A DNA stretch of 48,696 nucleotides from Sphingomonas sp. GTDB lineage: Bacteria > Pseudomonadota > Alphaproteobacteria > Sphingomonadales > Sphingomonadaceae. The translations under genes and the position numbers were made by a program. The stretch lies in the NCBI GenBank assembly GCA_019744885.1, contig JAIETY010000082.1, positions 1 through 48,696 on the forward strand, given 5' to 3'. The notes below the pieces were generated by a model that worked only from the letters and a program-made list of their open reading frames with translations, had not been told where the DNA came from and searched no databases. Shown piece after piece: positions 16,301 through 25,112 of the stretch (position 1 is the first letter of the stretch; every line of letters begins with the position of its first letter).

Positions 16301-19066
16301 CTGCCCCTTGATCGGCTTGCCATCGGTATCGAGTGCGACGAAGCGCAGCCGCAGATCATCGGCCTTCATCAGCCAGCCGTCGGTCTTGACGCCGAGCTGC
16401 ACCGCCGACGGATAGATCGCGATCGAGCGCGACGCGGTCAGCGTTTCGCCATTGGCGTCCTGATAATCCATCTCGACGCGCATATTGGCGGCGCCGTCAA
16501 GGCTTTGCGGAATCTCGACCGATTGATGCGCGGTGCCATCACCGCCGAGCGTGACCGGCAAGGTCTGCGTTGGCGGCAGCGGGCTTTCCTCATCCTCGCC
16601 GTCGCCGTTGAGCGGCTTGACGCCCTCGGTCAGTGCCTTGCCGCCGAAACTATAGCCGTCATAGCCATCGGGTGCCGATACCCCGCCGAACCAGCCGATG
16701 CGCAGATCGACCGGCAGGTTTGAAGCGCCGCCGCCCGAGAGATAGCCCACGAACAGATCGAGCGGCAGCGATTTGGGGCGGACGGCGGCTTCCTTCGGCC
16801 CGCTCACCGTCGCGCGCATGGTCGGCAAGCGATATTCGTCGACCTTGAACGACTGGCCCGAACTGATCGCTTCCTCGCCGCGCATCACCTGCACGTCATA
16901 ATCGCCCATCGGCGCGCCCTGCGGGGCGGTCCATGCGCTCTCGCCGATGCCGCTCGCGTCAATCGTCAGCGGGAGGTCGAACGACGTGTCCGATCCGCGA
17001 TGCTGGAGCCGCAGCGTGCCGGTAAAACCGCCCGCAAACTGAAACCCGGCGGCGACGGGCGAGCGCAGGATATGCTTCATGTGGATCGTCTCGCCCTGAC
17101 GGACGAGCGCGCGGTCGAATATGGTGTGGAAAATATCGCCCTTGGCTTCATAGCCATAGGGCAGGTCGAAATCGAACGGGCGGATGCCTTCGCCCCAATC
17201 GGTCAAGGTGAAGCTGAAATCGCCGTCCTTGCGCGCTGAGACCATCAGCGGGTGCGATCCCGATCCGTCCTCGGGGCAGCTACCATAGGTTTCGGGATCG
17301 GGCAGACCTTTGCCGAAGACGATGGCGCCCTTGGCATCGGTGCGGCCGCTGACGATCGTCTTGCCGCTGCAGCTATCGGTCACGCGGATGTCAGCGCCGC
17401 CAACGGGCTTGGCGCCGTCGAGCGTCGTCACCCAGGCAAGGCTCGCACCGCGCCCCCATTTGAAATGGACGCTGAGGTTGGTCACCAGCGCGGCACTCGC
17501 GACATAGCGCGGCGCCTTGCGACCGAGCAGCGCTGCGCCCAACTGCGGGCTCGCCATTTCGACGACGTAGAAGCCCGGCTTGGCCAGGGGCACGCCGACG
17601 ACTTCGAAATCCTTGCCCTTGCCCGGCAAGCCGACCTTGAGCGCGGTCCCCTGTCCGGCGCCGAGGATCGACTCCGATCCGGTGTCGTTGATCGTCACCG
17701 TTTCGCCGCCGCGCTGCTCGTCGTGGCTCTTATAGTCGTCGGCGTCGTCGACGGTGCGCAGCCAGCGCGCAATGTCGCCGTCCGATCCGTCAACCCGCAG
17801 CGATTGCCCGCCGATCGCAAGATTACGGCCCGCCAGTTCAGGCTCGATATTGCGCACCGTCACCGGCAGCACGCCGCCCTGCTTGGCTTCGAGAATGCCA
17901 AAGCTCGCCGCGAATTTTACGAGCGGCGGCGCTTCGTCGAAACGCACTTCGAGGGGGAAGCGCGCCGCGTTGGTAAGCACGCGGCCGCTTTCGTCCTTGA
18001 TGCCCGACGGCAGGATCAGCTTGGCCTTGGTCGATGCAGGGAGCGGCGCGGCAAAGGCAATGTCGCTCGTCGTTGCTTCGGTGCGCACGTCGCCACGATC
18101 ACCGTCGCTGCCAAATTTGGGCGCGATCGATTTGCCGTCGGGCGTCTCGATGTGGATCTGCTTGGCCAGCGTCATCGGGATCGGCGCGGAGAAGCGGACA
18201 TAAGCCTTTTCGACCGGCGAACAGCCCGCCTGCGGATTGACGCGCGAACATTCGAACCGCGCGGTAAAGGGTTTCCGCACCGTGAAGTCGAAGCGCTGGT
18301 CGGCGCCTGCGAGCTTGCCGCCCGCGCCCGCGATCTGCCCCGACCACACCAGCGCCATATCGCGTCCGGGCGGCAGCGGGCGGCGGCATTTCAGCGCGGT
18401 CACCGAGGCCAGCGCCGCCTTGCGCGCGGCCATATCCTTGGGCAGCGACGCGGGCAGACCGGCTTCTTCGAGGAAGCTGCTGGTGCGGTAATCGTCAGTG
18501 CCGAGTTCGCCGAGCAGCTTGGCGGGCAGATCATCGCCCAGCACATCGACCGGAATCTTCTCGCCAATGCCATCGACCGCGCAATAGGCATTCGCCGCCA
18601 CCGATGCGCGCGTCGCGGGCATATTGGCGGCGACCAGAAACACCTGATCTTCCTCGACATCGCTGCCGTAACGCCCCGGCAGGACTGCGCGCGCGACCGG
18701 GCCGCCCGCGTCGACCGTGAAATGACGCTGGCCACCGACGGCGACGCCCGCCACTGTCTTCAGCCCGTCGACCAGATCAAAGCTACAGCTGGTGCCCCCG
18801 GGCAGCGGTGCCTTGAATTCAAAAACCCAGCTCTGCTCGTCGATCCAGCGGCCCGTTCCTTCGACCGCGCAGGTCACCTTGAACGGTGCGGCGGCGCGCG
18901 GATCACCAAGCGCCACGATCGGCGCGCTGAACCGCACCGTGAAACGCTCGATCGCGCCACCGCCGATGCCGGGGGTGGCCATCACGACTTGCGGGCTGGT
19001 GTCGGCGGAGGCGGCAAGCGGCGCAAAGGCAAGCGCGAGCAGGGCGAATCGGACCGCGAGCTTCAT
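13310..19066 (-). CDS. Bacterial alpha-2-macroglobulin family protein with thioester motif
   Basis: A 1918-residue secreted protein with a signal peptide ending near AASA/DTS (residue 21). It has macroglobulin-like domains, a bait-type region and, at C1471-F-E-Q1474 (YPYNCFEQRLSR), the CxEQ thioester motif that traps proteases covalently. The C-terminal part is the alpha/alpha toroid around the thioester and a receptor-binding-like domain (RFNLPPTHVEAMYSP). Bacterial A2Ms (YfhM type) protect the periplasm from host or predator proteases. No lipobox cysteine follows the signal peptide, unlike E. coli YfhM, so it is probably soluble or held otherwise. It is the first gene of the operon with pbpC. 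Confidence 0.94.
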   Translation of the reverse strand: MKLAVRFALLALAFAPLAASADTSPQVVMATPGIGGGAIERFTVRFSAPIVALGDPRAAAPFKVTCAVEGTGRWIDEQSWVFEFKAPLPGGTSCSFDLVDGLKTVAGVAVGGQRHFTVDAGGPVARAVLPGRYGSDVEEDQVFLVAANMPATRASVAANAYCAVDGIGEKIPVDVLGDDLPAKLLGELGTDDYRTSSFLEEAGLPASLPKDMAARKAALASVTALKCRRPLPPGRDMALVWSGQIAGAGGKLAGADQRFDFTVRKPFTARFECSRVNPQAGCSPVEKAYVRFSAPIPMTLAKQIHIETPDGKSIAPKFGSDGDRGDVRTEATTSDIAFAAPLPASTKAKLILPSGIKDESGRVLTNAARFPLEVRFDEAPPLVKFAASFGILEAKQGGVLPVTVRNIEPELAGRNLAIGGQSLRVDGSDGDIARWLRTVDDADDYKSHDEQRGGETVTINDTGSESILGAGQGTALKVGLPGKGKDFEVVGVPLAKPGFYVVEMASPQLGAALLGRKAPRYVASAALVTNLSVHFKWGRGASLAWVTTLDGAKPVGGADIRVTDSCSGKTIVSGRTDAKGAIVFGKGLPDPETYGSCPEDGSGSHPLMVSARKDGDFSFTLTDWGEGIRPFDFDLPYGYEAKGDIFHTIFDRALVRQGETIHMKHILRSPVAAGFQFAGGFTGTLRLQHRGSDTSFDLPLTIDASGIGESAWTAPQGAPMGDYDVQVMRGEEAISSGQSFKVDEYRLPTMRATVSGPKEAAVRPKSLPLDLFVGYLSGGGASNLPVDLRIGWFGGVSAPDGYDGYSFGGKALTEGVKPLNGDGEDEESPLPPTQTLPVTLGGDGTAHQSVEIPQSLDGAANMRVEMDYQDANGETLTASRSIAIYPSAVQLGVKTDGWLMKADDLRLRFVALDTDGKPIKGQAISVALYSREILTARRRLIGGFYAYDNQMKTTKLAATCSASTDAQGLASCKINPGVSGEVYAVATTSDAQGNVARATQSVWLAGEDDWWFGGDNGDRMDVIPERQAYKAGETAKFQVRMPFRKATALVTVEREGVLSHFVTELSGADPVIEVKMPSSYAPDVFVSVLAVRGRAEPGFWDWLSSIGAWLGISAKPEPAPEATALVDLAKPAYRMGIAKVKVGWEGHQLGVTVKADKARYAARDVAQVDVAVTRPDGKPAASADVAFVAVDRALDQIAPNPSTDVLTAMMGERSLSVLTATAQTQVVGKRHYGKKAVVAGGDGGEGGNAALNRENFQPVLLWKGRVALDAKGHARVPVQLNDALTAFRLVAIATDGPQLFGSGESEIRSAQDLSIFSGIPPLVRTGDQFGAVFTLRNGSDKPMTVTATVAVTPAIASGRPLTVTIPAGGAAPVMWNLTAPENIASLRWQVQAKTADGKAADQIGVTQQIVPAVPIEVWASTLARVGSGPIPIGAPAGALAGRGGVEIRLADTLAPPLAGVRSYMTAYPYNCFEQRLSRIVATGDAGGWTTLAGDIPTYQAPDGLLRYWPSDSLDGSEALTAYVLSLTSDAGLPIPDGPRAKMIDGLKAVIDGRLNHESYGDVRLRRLAAFTALARAGAATPAMLGQLQIVPKDMPTAQLADYLVAIDRTAGLANAQALRGAGEAVLRTRLVYEGTRLDLSDQSNAAWWLMSSGDEGAIKALIAVLGKSGWQDEGPKMMVGVALRQQRGHWDTTPANAWGTIAARKFATLYPAEAIAGVTTASLGSATLSRGWPLAEPQRLLSFPLPAARVPLVLSQSGGAGPWAMVSVSAAVPLKSALFAGYKIARKVEVVQARNAGRYTRGDVIKVTITVEASAERNWVVISDPVPAGATILGDQANQSSLLNIGGSDGGYPSYIERGGATWRGYFAWLPRGTTSVTYSVRLNGTGRFNLPPTHVEAMYSPAIHADLPNAPVTVAPR

Positions 19067-19205
19067 CTGTCACCGCTCCCCTAAGACCGCGTTGACGCTA
19101 TGGCGTGGTTTCCGACAAGTCCAGCGCCGAATGGCGGAATCCCGGGCGATTTGCGCGATCTCACGCGGCTGTGCCACAAGGCTTGCGACACGATCTGGGG
19201 GCATC

Positions 19206-20585
19206 GTGAGCATCGTTGCGGGCATCGTTACAGGGCTGGACAGTGTGGCGCGCGAAGCGATGCTGTTCGCCGGTGTCGGCTTCCTGATCGGCGGACTTGA
19301 TGACCTTGCGGTCGACCTGGTCTATTTCGCGCGCCGGGGGTGGCGGTGGAACCGCGACGCCGATCGTATTGCCGTTGCGCCCGACGTAACGACCGGCCCC
19401 ATCGCGATTTTCGTACCTGCCTGGGATGAAGCGAGTGTGATCGGCGCGATGCTGGCGACGGCGCTCGATCGGCTCGATCATCCCGATTACCGACTCTACG
19501 TCGGCACCTATCCCAATGATCGCGCGACGATCGAGGCGGTGGCGACAGTGGCCGAACGCGACGCGCGGGTGCGGCTGGTGGTCGGGTCGCGGCCGGGGCC
19601 GACCACCAAGGCCGATTGCCTCAACACGCTCTGGCATGCGCTCCGCCGCGATGAAGCCGATGGCGTGCGGGCGCGTGCGATTGTGCTGCATGATGCCGAG
19701 GATGTCGTCCACCCCGCCGAGCTGCGCGTATTCGAAGCTTTAATCGGCGATCATGCCGCCGTCCAACTGCCGGTGCGGCCCTTGGTCGATCCCGCCGCCC
19801 GGCTGATATCGGGCCATTATGCCGATGAATTCGCCGAGGCGCATGCCAAGCAGCTTGTGGTGCGCGCCGCGCTCGGTGCTGCCTTGCCGCTCGCAGGAGT
19901 GGGCTGTGCGATCGAGCGGTCGATGCTCGACGCGATTGCCGCCGCGCGCGGTGGTGATCCGTTCGATGCCGCCAGCCTGACCGAGGATTATGAGCTGGGG
20001 CTGGCGATTGCTGCGCGCGGCGGGCGCGGTGTGCTCGCGCGCGTGCGCGACGACGACGGGAAAATCGTGGCGGTGCGCGCCTATTTCCCGGCGCGGCTGG
20101 CCGATGCCGTCCGCCAGAAGGCGCGGTGGATGACGGGCATTGCGCTTGCGGGTTGGGACCGGGTCGGCTGGGGTCGGCTGTTCGACCTGTCGGATCATTG
20201 GATGCGGATGCGTGATCGTCGCGCGCCGCTCGCGGTATTGGTGCTCGGCGCCGCTTACCTCGCTGTCGTGGCTTGGGGTCTTGCGGTGCTGCTCCACTGG
20301 ACGAGCGGCAGCGCGCCGCCCGCCCTCGTTCCGGGCTGGCTGCTGGTCATCAACAGCGTCTTGCTCGGCTGGCGGTTGGTGATGCGCATGGCCTTTACTG
20401 GCGCGATCTATGGCTGGCGGGAAGCGCTGTGGTCGCTGCCGCGCGCTTTTGTCGGCAATGTCATCGCGCTGCTGGCGGCACGGCGCGCGCTCCTCCGCTA
20501 TGTCGCGATGCTGCGGGGTGGACCGCTGGTGTGGGACAAGACGACGCATGCCTTTCCCGACCTGAGTGGCGAGGCGCGGCGATGA
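19206..20585 (+). CDS. Family 2 glycosyltransferase, NfrB-like, membrane-bound
   Basis: A 459-residue protein. I chose the GTG at 19206 (MSIVAGIVTG) because residues further upstream do not resemble a protein start; the ATG at 19260 is an alternative. A first membrane segment (about 18-40) is followed by a GT2 domain. Its motifs are FVPAWDEASVIGAM, the acidic HDAEDVVHP (about 162), TEDYELG (about 258) and QKARWMTG (about 304), the QxxRW-like motif of processive enzymes. Several C-terminal helices follow. Its closest known type is the N-terminal half of NfrB, the phage N4 receptor component involved in surface polysaccharide synthesis; no C-terminal c-di-GMP-binding MshEN domain is present. 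It overlaps the next gene by ATGA. Confidence 0.82.
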   Translation: MSIVAGIVTGLDSVAREAMLFAGVGFLIGGLDDLAVDLVYFARRGWRWNRDADRIAVAPDVTTGPIAIFVPAWDEASVIGAMLATALDRLDHPDYRLYVGTYPNDRATIEAVATVAERDARVRLVVGSRPGPTTKADCLNTLWHALRRDEADGVRARAIVLHDAEDVVHPAELRVFEALIGDHAAVQLPVRPLVDPAARLISGHYADEFAEAHAKQLVVRAALGAALPLAGVGCAIERSMLDAIAAARGGDPFDAASLTEDYELGLAIAARGGRGVLARVRDDDGKIVAVRAYFPARLADAVRQKARWMTGIALAGWDRVGWGRLFDLSDHWMRMRDRRAPLAVLVLGAAYLAVVAWGLAVLLHWTSGSAPPALVPGWLLVINSVLLGWRLVMRMAFTGAIYGWREALWSLPRAFVGNVIALLAARRALLRYVAMLRGGPLVWDKTTHAFPDLSGEARR

Positions 20586-21610
20586 GCGGGCGGCCGCTGC
20601 GGTTTTTGGGCGTCGTGCTTGGCGGCTGGGTGGCGGTGCGCGTGATCCTGCTGTCGCAACCGGTGCTGGTCGTCGAGCTGGCGACACCCCCGATGCCAAA
20701 GCTGCCAATGGCGCAAGTGCCGCGCGCATCGATGGCTTGGGTGCCGGTCCCGCCTGCGCCGCCGCTCGCCGCGCCACGCCCGCGCTTGCTCACCGTCGCG
20801 ACCGACCATCCCTTCGTCTCCCCAACTTGGCAGCGGTACCCCGGCGACCCTGATCGAGTCGCGCTGGCGATGCTGGGACTCACGCGGCTTGGGCCATCCG
20901 AGCCTGTTCCGCAAAACGCAGGCAGCCGGGACAATCCGCCGATCTCACCACCGCTTGCCTTTCCGGCACGCACCCCCGGCGCGTCCCGATTGTCGGGGAG
21001 CGCATGGTTGATCGCGCGCTCGGGAGCCGGTCTCAGTCAAAGTCCCTTGGGGGGCCAGCTCGGCGGGTCGCAAGCGGGTATCCGTCTCGCCTATGCGATC
21101 GATCGCCAGCGTCGCCTGGCGCTGGTCGGTCGCATCGCGACGCCGCTGGCGGGGCCGGGACGCGAGGCTGCGGCGGGGATCGAATGGCAGCCGACCCGAC
21201 TGCCGGTGCGGATCGTCGCCGAGCAGCGGCTCGCGATCGACGGCGGCGGCGGTGGCCCGGCGATTGGCGTCGTGGGCGGCGTCGGGCCGGTGCCGATCGG
21301 CGATTTCCGGCTTGAGGCTTATGGCCAGGCGGGCGTGATCGGGCGCGAACGCGGGGTCGGCTATGCCGATGGCGCGGTGCGGATCGAGCGGCCCATGGCC
21401 AAGCGGCACGGCGTCTCGCTGGCGGCAGGCATTGGTGCCTGGGGCGCCGCCCAGCCCGGTGCCGCGCGGATCGACGTCGGGCCGGTCCTCACCGCGACTG
21501 TGCCGATCAGGGAGCGTCGGGTCCGCGTCGCGCTCGAATGGCGCGCACGCGTCGGCGGGCAGGCGGCGCCGGGATCGGGTCTCGCCCTGACGATCGGCGG
21601 CGATTTCTGA
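20582..21610 (+). CDS. Putative outer-membrane/periplasmic partner of the NfrB-like glycosyltransferase
   Basis: A 342-residue protein whose ATG overlaps the glycosyltransferase stop (ATGA), so the two are coupled. An N-terminal hydrophobic stretch (about 8-30) looks like a signal anchor. A Pro/Ala-rich linker with no clear domain (about 33-140) follows. From about residue 150 to the end come alternating short amphipathic strands (AGIRLAYAIDRQRRLALVGR, FRLEAYGQAGVIG, RVRVALEWRARVG) ending in a terminal Phe, as in outer-membrane beta-barrels. This resembles the C-terminal domain of NfrA, but the TPR repeats of NfrA are absent. I call it an export partner by context; the family name is not certain. 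Confidence 0.62.
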   Translation: MSGRPLRFLGVVLGGWVAVRVILLSQPVLVVELATPPMPKLPMAQVPRASMAWVPVPPAPPLAAPRPRLLTVATDHPFVSPTWQRYPGDPDRVALAMLGLTRLGPSEPVPQNAGSRDNPPISPPLAFPARTPGASRLSGSAWLIARSGAGLSQSPLGGQLGGSQAGIRLAYAIDRQRRLALVGRIATPLAGPGREAAAGIEWQPTRLPVRIVAEQRLAIDGGGGGPAIGVVGGVGPVPIGDFRLEAYGQAGVIGRERGVGYADGAVRIERPMAKRHGVSLAAGIGAWGAAQPGAARIDVGPVLTATVPIRERRVRVALEWRARVGGQAAPGSGLALTIGGDF

Positions 21611-21660
21611 TGGCTTTGCGCTTTGCGCTCGCCAGCCGAACGCGATAGGCCGGGGGCGGC

Positions 21661-22575
21661 ATGGACATCTACCTCCCGATCGCGAATTTGAGCGTCAATG
21701 CGCTGGTGATCGTGCTGCTCGGCGGCGGCGTCGGGTTGCTCTCGGGGTTGTTCGGTGTCGGCGGTGGCTTTCTGACAACGCCGCTGCTGATCATCTATGG
21801 CATCCCGCCGACGGTCGCGGCTGCATCTGCTGCCAGCCAGGTGACGGGCGCAAGCGTGTCGGGCGTATTCGCGCATCTGCGCCGCAAGGGCGTCGATTTC
21901 AAAATGGGCGGCATCATGGTCGCGGGCGGCATCGTCGGCACGCTGATCGGCGCCGGGCTGTTCCGGCTGCTCCAGGCCAGCGGCCAGATCGATACGACGA
22001 TTGCGATCATCTATGTGCTGCTGCTCGGCTTCATCGGCACAACGATGGCGCGCGAATCAATCGCGGCGATCCGGGCGATGCGAACCGGCCAGCCGCTGCC
22101 CGCGCGTAAGCGGCGGCATCACCCGCTGATCGCATCGCTGCCGCTGCGGACGCGTTTTTATCGCTCGGGGCTGTATATCTCGCCGCTCGCGCCGCTGTTG
22201 CTCGGCGTTTTCGTGGGGATTTTGACGATCCTGCTCGGGGTCGGCGGCGGGTTTATTCTGGTGCCGGCGATGCTCTATCTGCTCGGCATGGGCGCGCAGG
22301 TGGTGGTCGGCACGTCGCTGTTCCAGACATTGTTCGTGACGGCGATCGCAACGATGGTCCATGCCACGACCACCAAGGCGGTCGACATCGTGCTCGCGGC
22401 GCTGCTGCTGCTCGGCTCGGTGGCGGGCGCACAGATCGGCGCGCGCTTCGCCAGCAAGGTGAAGCCCGAATATCTCCGCTTCGCGCTCGCCGTGATCGTG
22501 TTGCTGCTCGCGGTGCGGGTAGCGATCGGGCTGGGCTGGCGACCCGACGAGATTTATTCGGTCGAGCTGTTGTGA
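21661..22575 (+). CDS. TauE/SafE (TSUP) family sulfite/anion exporter
   Basis: A 304-residue membrane protein with about eight helices in two homologous halves. Each half opens with a glycine-rich loop motif: LFGVGGGFLTTPLLIIYGI (about residues 29-47) and LLGVGGGFILVPAMLYLLGM (about 190-209). TSUP proteins move sulfite, sulfonates or other small organosulfur anions across the inner membrane. The stop overlaps the TIGR02186 start by four bases (GTGA), a pairing widespread in alphaproteobacteria, so the two probably form one transporter or regulator unit. The substrate cannot be read from sequence. A GGGGG run precedes the ATG. Confidence 0.9.
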   Translation: MDIYLPIANLSVNALVIVLLGGGVGLLSGLFGVGGGFLTTPLLIIYGIPPTVAAASAASQVTGASVSGVFAHLRRKGVDFKMGGIMVAGGIVGTLIGAGLFRLLQASGQIDTTIAIIYVLLLGFIGTTMARESIAAIRAMRTGQPLPARKRRHHPLIASLPLRTRFYRSGLYISPLAPLLLGVFVGILTILLGVGGGFILVPAMLYLLGMGAQVVVGTSLFQTLFVTAIATMVHATTTKAVDIVLAALLLLGSVAGAQIGARFASKVKPEYLRFALAVIVLLLAVRVAIGLGWRPDEIYSVELL

Positions 22576-23330
22576 AACGCGCGCTGGCCCTGCTGCTCGC
22601 GCTGCCGCTGCTGATGGGTCAGGCCAAGCCCGTGCTGGTGCCCGATGTCTCGCAACGAAATATCGAAATCGCCTACAGCTTCACCGGCGCCGAACTCTTG
22701 CTGTTCGGTGCGATTCTCTACCCCGGCGGCCGCGTGCCCGAAGAGCGCGACGCTGATATCGTCGTCGTCGTCAAAGGGCCGTCGCAATCGATTTTGGTGC
22801 GCGAAAAGCAGCAGATCGCGGGCATCTGGGTCAATGCCGCCCGGGTCCGCTATTTGTCGGCGCCAAGCTATTACGCGCTTGCCTCGTCCAAGCCGATTGA
22901 CGCGCTGCTCGACGAGCGCAGCCGCGCGATCTACGAAATCGGGCTCGACAGTCTGCAACTCTCCCCTGCCAGCGGCGACGCGCCTGACCAAAATGCGCGC
23001 TTCGTGCGCGGCCTCGTTGATCTCAAGCGCCGCAGTCGCCTCTATGTCGAAGCGCCCGGTGCGGTCGAGATTACCGATGGCGTGCTCTACCGCGCGCGGC
23101 TGACCATCCCTGCGCGCGTGCCGGTGGGGCGGTTCACGGCGGAGACGTTCCTGATCCGCAAGGGGCGTGTGCTGGCGGCGGCGGTGCGCGAGATCGACAT
23201 CCGCAAATCGGGCTTCGAGCGTTTCGTCGCCCGCGCGGCCGACCGGCATTCGATCAGCTATGGGCTGGCGGCGGTTGCGCTTTCGGTGCTGTTCGGCTGG
23301 GCGGCAGGCTGGATCGCGCGTCGGCTTTAG
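22572..23330 (+). CDS. TIGR02186 family protein, coupled to TauE/SafE
   Basis: A 252-residue protein with a GTG start (MKRALALLLALPLLMGQAK) that overlaps the transporter stop. It has an N-terminal signal sequence (about 1-19), a periplasmic beta-rich domain (about 25-215) and one C-terminal transmembrane helix (about 228-247) ending in RRL. The conserved NIEIAYSFTGAELLLFGAI and ADIVVVVKGP stretches identify the family. It is therefore held in the inner membrane with its body in the periplasm. Its biochemical role is not established; the invariant link with TauE/SafE suggests it assists or gates the exporter. Confidence 0.87.
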   Translation: MKRALALLLALPLLMGQAKPVLVPDVSQRNIEIAYSFTGAELLLFGAILYPGGRVPEERDADIVVVVKGPSQSILVREKQQIAGIWVNAARVRYLSAPSYYALASSKPIDALLDERSRAIYEIGLDSLQLSPASGDAPDQNARFVRGLVDLKRRSRLYVEAPGAVEITDGVLYRARLTIPARVPVGRFTAETFLIRKGRVLAAAVREIDIRKSGFERFVARAADRHSISYGLAAVALSVLFGWAAGWIARRL

Positions 23331-23412
23331 ACGGCACGTCCATACGCTAAATTTACCAATTGGCTGCCAAGGTTGCGCTCCACAAAGTGCGCTTTCCGGG
23401 GGCTTGATTTGC

Positions 23413-25077
23413 ATGAGCGACGATCTCACCACACGGACCCACGCGCCGACCGGAGCCGGGGCGCCCATGCATTATGATTTGTCGCGCGGGTTCGGCATGG
23501 TGTTTGAAATTGCCGGTTCGTCGAGCCAGGTGCTGTTCGACGCCGCCGCGATGGAAGCGCTCTGCAGTCATGACGATCCCGTCGTTGCGTCCGCCGGCCA
23601 AGTCGGCAGCCAGGTCAAGATGCGCGTCGGCAATGCCTGGCTGATCGCCAATGTCCGAACGTTGAAGCTGCTCGACGGGCATGAGGACAGCATCGTCGCG
23701 GCGATCGACTTCCTCGGCGAAGGCGATGAGGAAAAGCTCACCGGCAAACTTTACCGATTCCGCCGCGGCGTGACGCGCTATCCGACGCCGGGGACGCCCG
23801 TCTTCCCGGTATCGACCGCCGATCTCAAGCAAATCTATGCGGCGGACGACCGCGCCTATGTCGATATCGGCACCGTCTATCCGACCCGCGACATTCGCGC
23901 GGCGCTCTATGTCGATGCGCTGCTCGGCAAACATTTCGCGCTGCTGGGCTCGACCGGCACCGGCAAGTCGACGGCGGCGGCGCTGATCCTCCACCGCATC
24001 TGCGAGCTCGCGCCGTCGGGCCATATCGTGATGATCGATCCGCACGGCGAATATGGCGCCGCGTTCAAGACCAATGGCGCGATTTACGACGTGTCGAACC
24101 TGCAAATGCCTTATTGGCTGATGAATTTCGAGGAACATTGCGAAGTGTTTCTGACGACATCGGGCAGCGAGCGTCAGGTCGACGCCGATATTCTCGCCAA
24201 ATGCCTGCTCGCCGCGCGCGGCAAGGGACGGATTGGGCAGGAAATCGCCAAGCTGACGGTCGACGCGCCGATCCCCTATCTGCTCTCCGACCTCACCAAC
24301 ATCATCACCAACGAAATGGGCAAGATGGACCGCGCGGGCGACACCGCGCCCTATATGCGGCTGAAGGGCAAGATCGACGAGATCAAGGCCGATCCGCGCT
24401 ACAGCTTCATGTTTTCCGGCATGCTGGTCGCCGACACCATGGCCGATTTCATCGAACGCGTGTTCCGCCTGCCCGGCGACGGTCGGCCGATTTCGATCAT
24501 CGACGTGTCGGGCGTGCCGTCTGAAATCACCTCGGTGGTGGTCGCGGTGCTCAGCCGGATGGTGTTTGATTTCGCGATCTGGTCGCGCAACGAACCGCAG
24601 CGCCCGATCCTGCTCGTCTGCGAAGAAGCGCACCGCTATATCCCCAACGAAGCCAATGCCAATGGCTCGTCGGTCGGCAAGATTTTGAGCCGCATCGCCA
24701 AGGAAGGCCGCAAATATGGCGTGTCCTTGGGGCTGATCACGCAGCGCCCGTCCGATTTGGCCGAAGGGGTGCTGTCGCAGTGCGGCACGATCATTTCGAT
24801 GCGGCTCAACAACGACCGTGACCAGTCGTTCGTGCGCGCCGCGATGCCCGAAGGCGCGCGCGGTTTCCTCGATTCGATCCCAGCTCTGCGGAACCGCGAA
24901 TGTATCGTCTGCGGCGAAGGCGTGGGCGTGCCGGTGCGCGTGGCGTTCGACGATCTTGAGGAAATCAAGCGTCCCGCCTCGGCCGATCCGCTGTTTTCGG
25001 AACTGTGGCGCGAAGTCGGTCAGGAAGAGGAAATCATCGGTCGCACGATCAAGCGCTGGCGCGCCCAAGGGCGCTGA
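23413..25077 (+). CDS. HerA-like (DUF87) ATPase
   Basis: A 554-residue hexameric-type ATPase of the HerA/FtsK superfamily. After an N-terminal beta-barrel-like HAS domain (about 25-135) come Walker A GSTGTGKST (about 179-187), a DUF87 segment with IDPHGEYGAAF, Walker B ILLVCEEAHRYIP (about 398-410), and a C-terminal sensor stretch GLITQRPSDLAEGVLSQC with the NDRDQ motif. In archaea HerA acts with the NurA nuclease in DNA end resection; no NurA-like gene is adjacent. In alphaproteobacteria the gene is common and its role is unclear. The ATG at 23413 is chosen although the frame is open upstream, because the conserved region starts just after it. Confidence 0.9.
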   Translation: MSDDLTTRTHAPTGAGAPMHYDLSRGFGMVFEIAGSSSQVLFDAAAMEALCSHDDPVVASAGQVGSQVKMRVGNAWLIANVRTLKLLDGHEDSIVAAIDFLGEGDEEKLTGKLYRFRRGVTRYPTPGTPVFPVSTADLKQIYAADDRAYVDIGTVYPTRDIRAALYVDALLGKHFALLGSTGTGKSTAAALILHRICELAPSGHIVMIDPHGEYGAAFKTNGAIYDVSNLQMPYWLMNFEEHCEVFLTTSGSERQVDADILAKCLLAARGKGRIGQEIAKLTVDAPIPYLLSDLTNIITNEMGKMDRAGDTAPYMRLKGKIDEIKADPRYSFMFSGMLVADTMADFIERVFRLPGDGRPISIIDVSGVPSEITSVVVAVLSRMVFDFAIWSRNEPQRPILLVCEEAHRYIPNEANANGSSVGKILSRIAKEGRKYGVSLGLITQRPSDLAEGVLSQCGTIISMRLNNDRDQSFVRAAMPEGARGFLDSIPALRNRECIVCGEGVGVPVRVAFDDLEEIKRPASADPLFSELWREVGQEEEIIGRTIKRWRAQGR

Positions 25078-25112
25078 ACGCGCTCATGAAGTTAGCCGCT
25101 TGAAGCGACGCC

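Noticed and set aside
17252..19084. 610-codon + strand frame opposite the alpha-2-macroglobulin gene, and a similar one at 13238-15052
   Set aside because: Same kind of shadow: low-complexity Arg/Ala/His-rich products antisense to conserved domains of the macroglobulin.
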